NCBI RefSeq assembly: GCF_004001245.1
Contig: NZ_AP018724.1
Location: 674,501-738,500 of the forward strand
Length of the DNA: 64,000 nucleotides
DNA from: Sulfurivermis fontis
Lineage (GTDB): Bacteria; Pseudomonadota; Gammaproteobacteria; Thiohalomonadales; Thiohalomonadaceae
Direction of reading: 5' to 3'
Positions within the stretch are counted from its first letter, which is position 1; every line of letters begins with the position of its first letter. Below, in pieces: positions 63,693-64,000 of the stretch. The translations under genes were made by a program, and so were the position numbers. The notes under the pieces are model-generated. The model was not told the origin of the DNA and did not search any database. It was given only the letters and a program-made list of their open reading frames with translations.

Positions 63693-64000
63693 CTATTCGG
63701 GCTTGGGTTTCGGCTGCCACAGTACCTCGCTGCCATGCTCGAAACGCGCCAGCACGCGGGCGATGACGAACAGCAGATCGGACAGGCGGTTGAGGTAGGC
63801 GAGACTGTGCGGGTTGACGGCGTCGCTGCGCATCAGGCTGTAGACGCGGCGTTCGGCACGGCGGCAGATGGTGCGTGTCAGGTGACAGTGGGCGGTGGCG
63901 CGACCGCCGGCCGGCAGGATGAATTCCTTCAGCATCGGCAGGGCGGCATTGTGCTGATCGATGTGCCGCTCCAGCGCCGTGACATCGGCGGCATCGATGA
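63693..64000 (-). CDS. pduO: PduO-type cob(I)alamin adenosyltransferase (5' end outside window)
   Basis: The frame enters from the right edge and stops at 63693, giving about 102 C-terminal residues. The sequence FILPAGGRATAHCHLTRTICRRAERRV, then NRLSDLLFVIARVLAR, is the C-terminal ATP- and corrinoid-binding part of PduO/MMAB enzymes (RxAERR and NRLSDxLF). It transfers adenosyl to cob(I)alamin. It begins the visible part of the minus-strand cobalamin run, 6 bp before the second binding-protein gene. Confidence 0.92.
   Translation of the reverse strand, partial: IDAADVTALERHIDQHNAALPMLKEFILPAGGRATAHCHLTRTICRRAERRVYSLMRSDAVNPHSLAYLNRLSDLLFVIARVLARFEHGSEVLWQPKPKPE

Overview
The window is high-GC chromosomal DNA of a gammaproteobacterium. 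It carries type IV pilus minor pilins, an AmpD/AmpE pair, PepN, an aerobic-style cobalamin salvage and late-synthesis gene set, and many c-di-GMP enzymes. These traits fit an environmental, possibly sulfur-oxidising, gammaproteobacterium; the genus cannot be told from the sequence alone.

1-16.9 kb is mostly core genome. It holds two minor pseudopilins, thiO, a Fur-family regulator, tRNA-Thr(CGU), a CBS-PAS-GGDEF-EAL protein, nadC-FKBP and an Na+/amino-acid symporter. A tightly overlapping run follows (K+/H+ antiporter, two DUF1538 membrane proteins, PII-like, CBS, thioredoxin-like, ampD), then a Usp protein, ampE and cobU-cobT. 17.1-35.4 kb mixes signalling genes with cobalamin genes. The signalling genes are a heme-c GGDEF/EAL protein, a histidine kinase with two paralogous response regulators, three CZB-domain proteins and two more c-di-GMP enzymes. 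The metabolic genes are cobC-cobS, pepN, cbiB and cobD.

35.4-58.6 kb is an accessory island. It runs WYL regulator, pRiA4b-ORF3-like, SEC-C protein, cas3, then a 341-bp regulatory gap, cas8e-cse2-cas7e-cas5e-cas6e, a UPF0175/DUF3368 toxin-antitoxin module, and cas1-cas2. A leader and a very large type I-E array follow, with 114 intact 29-bp repeats by my count. An IS5-family element splits the array, and its distal part also holds a 192-nt oversized spacer, a tandem duplication and copies of a short element. A second, unrelated six-repeat array without cas genes and a phage-type repressor close the island. Two copies of a 205-bp IS5-like MITE, each with its own 4-bp target duplication, sit at the two ends of the island; a third copy lies at 19.7 kb.

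58.5-64 kb, on the minus strand, returns to cobalamin metabolism: cbiP, btuF, cobO, a second periplasmic binding protein and a PduO-type adenosyltransferase, plus a Rossmann-fold protein and a DUF2322 protein. The cobalamin genes therefore occur in four blocks separated by signalling genes and by the CRISPR island.

The most unusual points are: (a) a toxin-antitoxin pair sits between cas6e and cas1, so cas1-cas2 probably depend on an autoregulated toxin-antitoxin promoter; (b) a CRISPR-repeat-like hairpin lies in the cas3-cas8e gap; (c) an IS5-type MITE family occurs together with a candidate mobilising IS; (d) the trailer half of the array shows several kinds of rearrangement.
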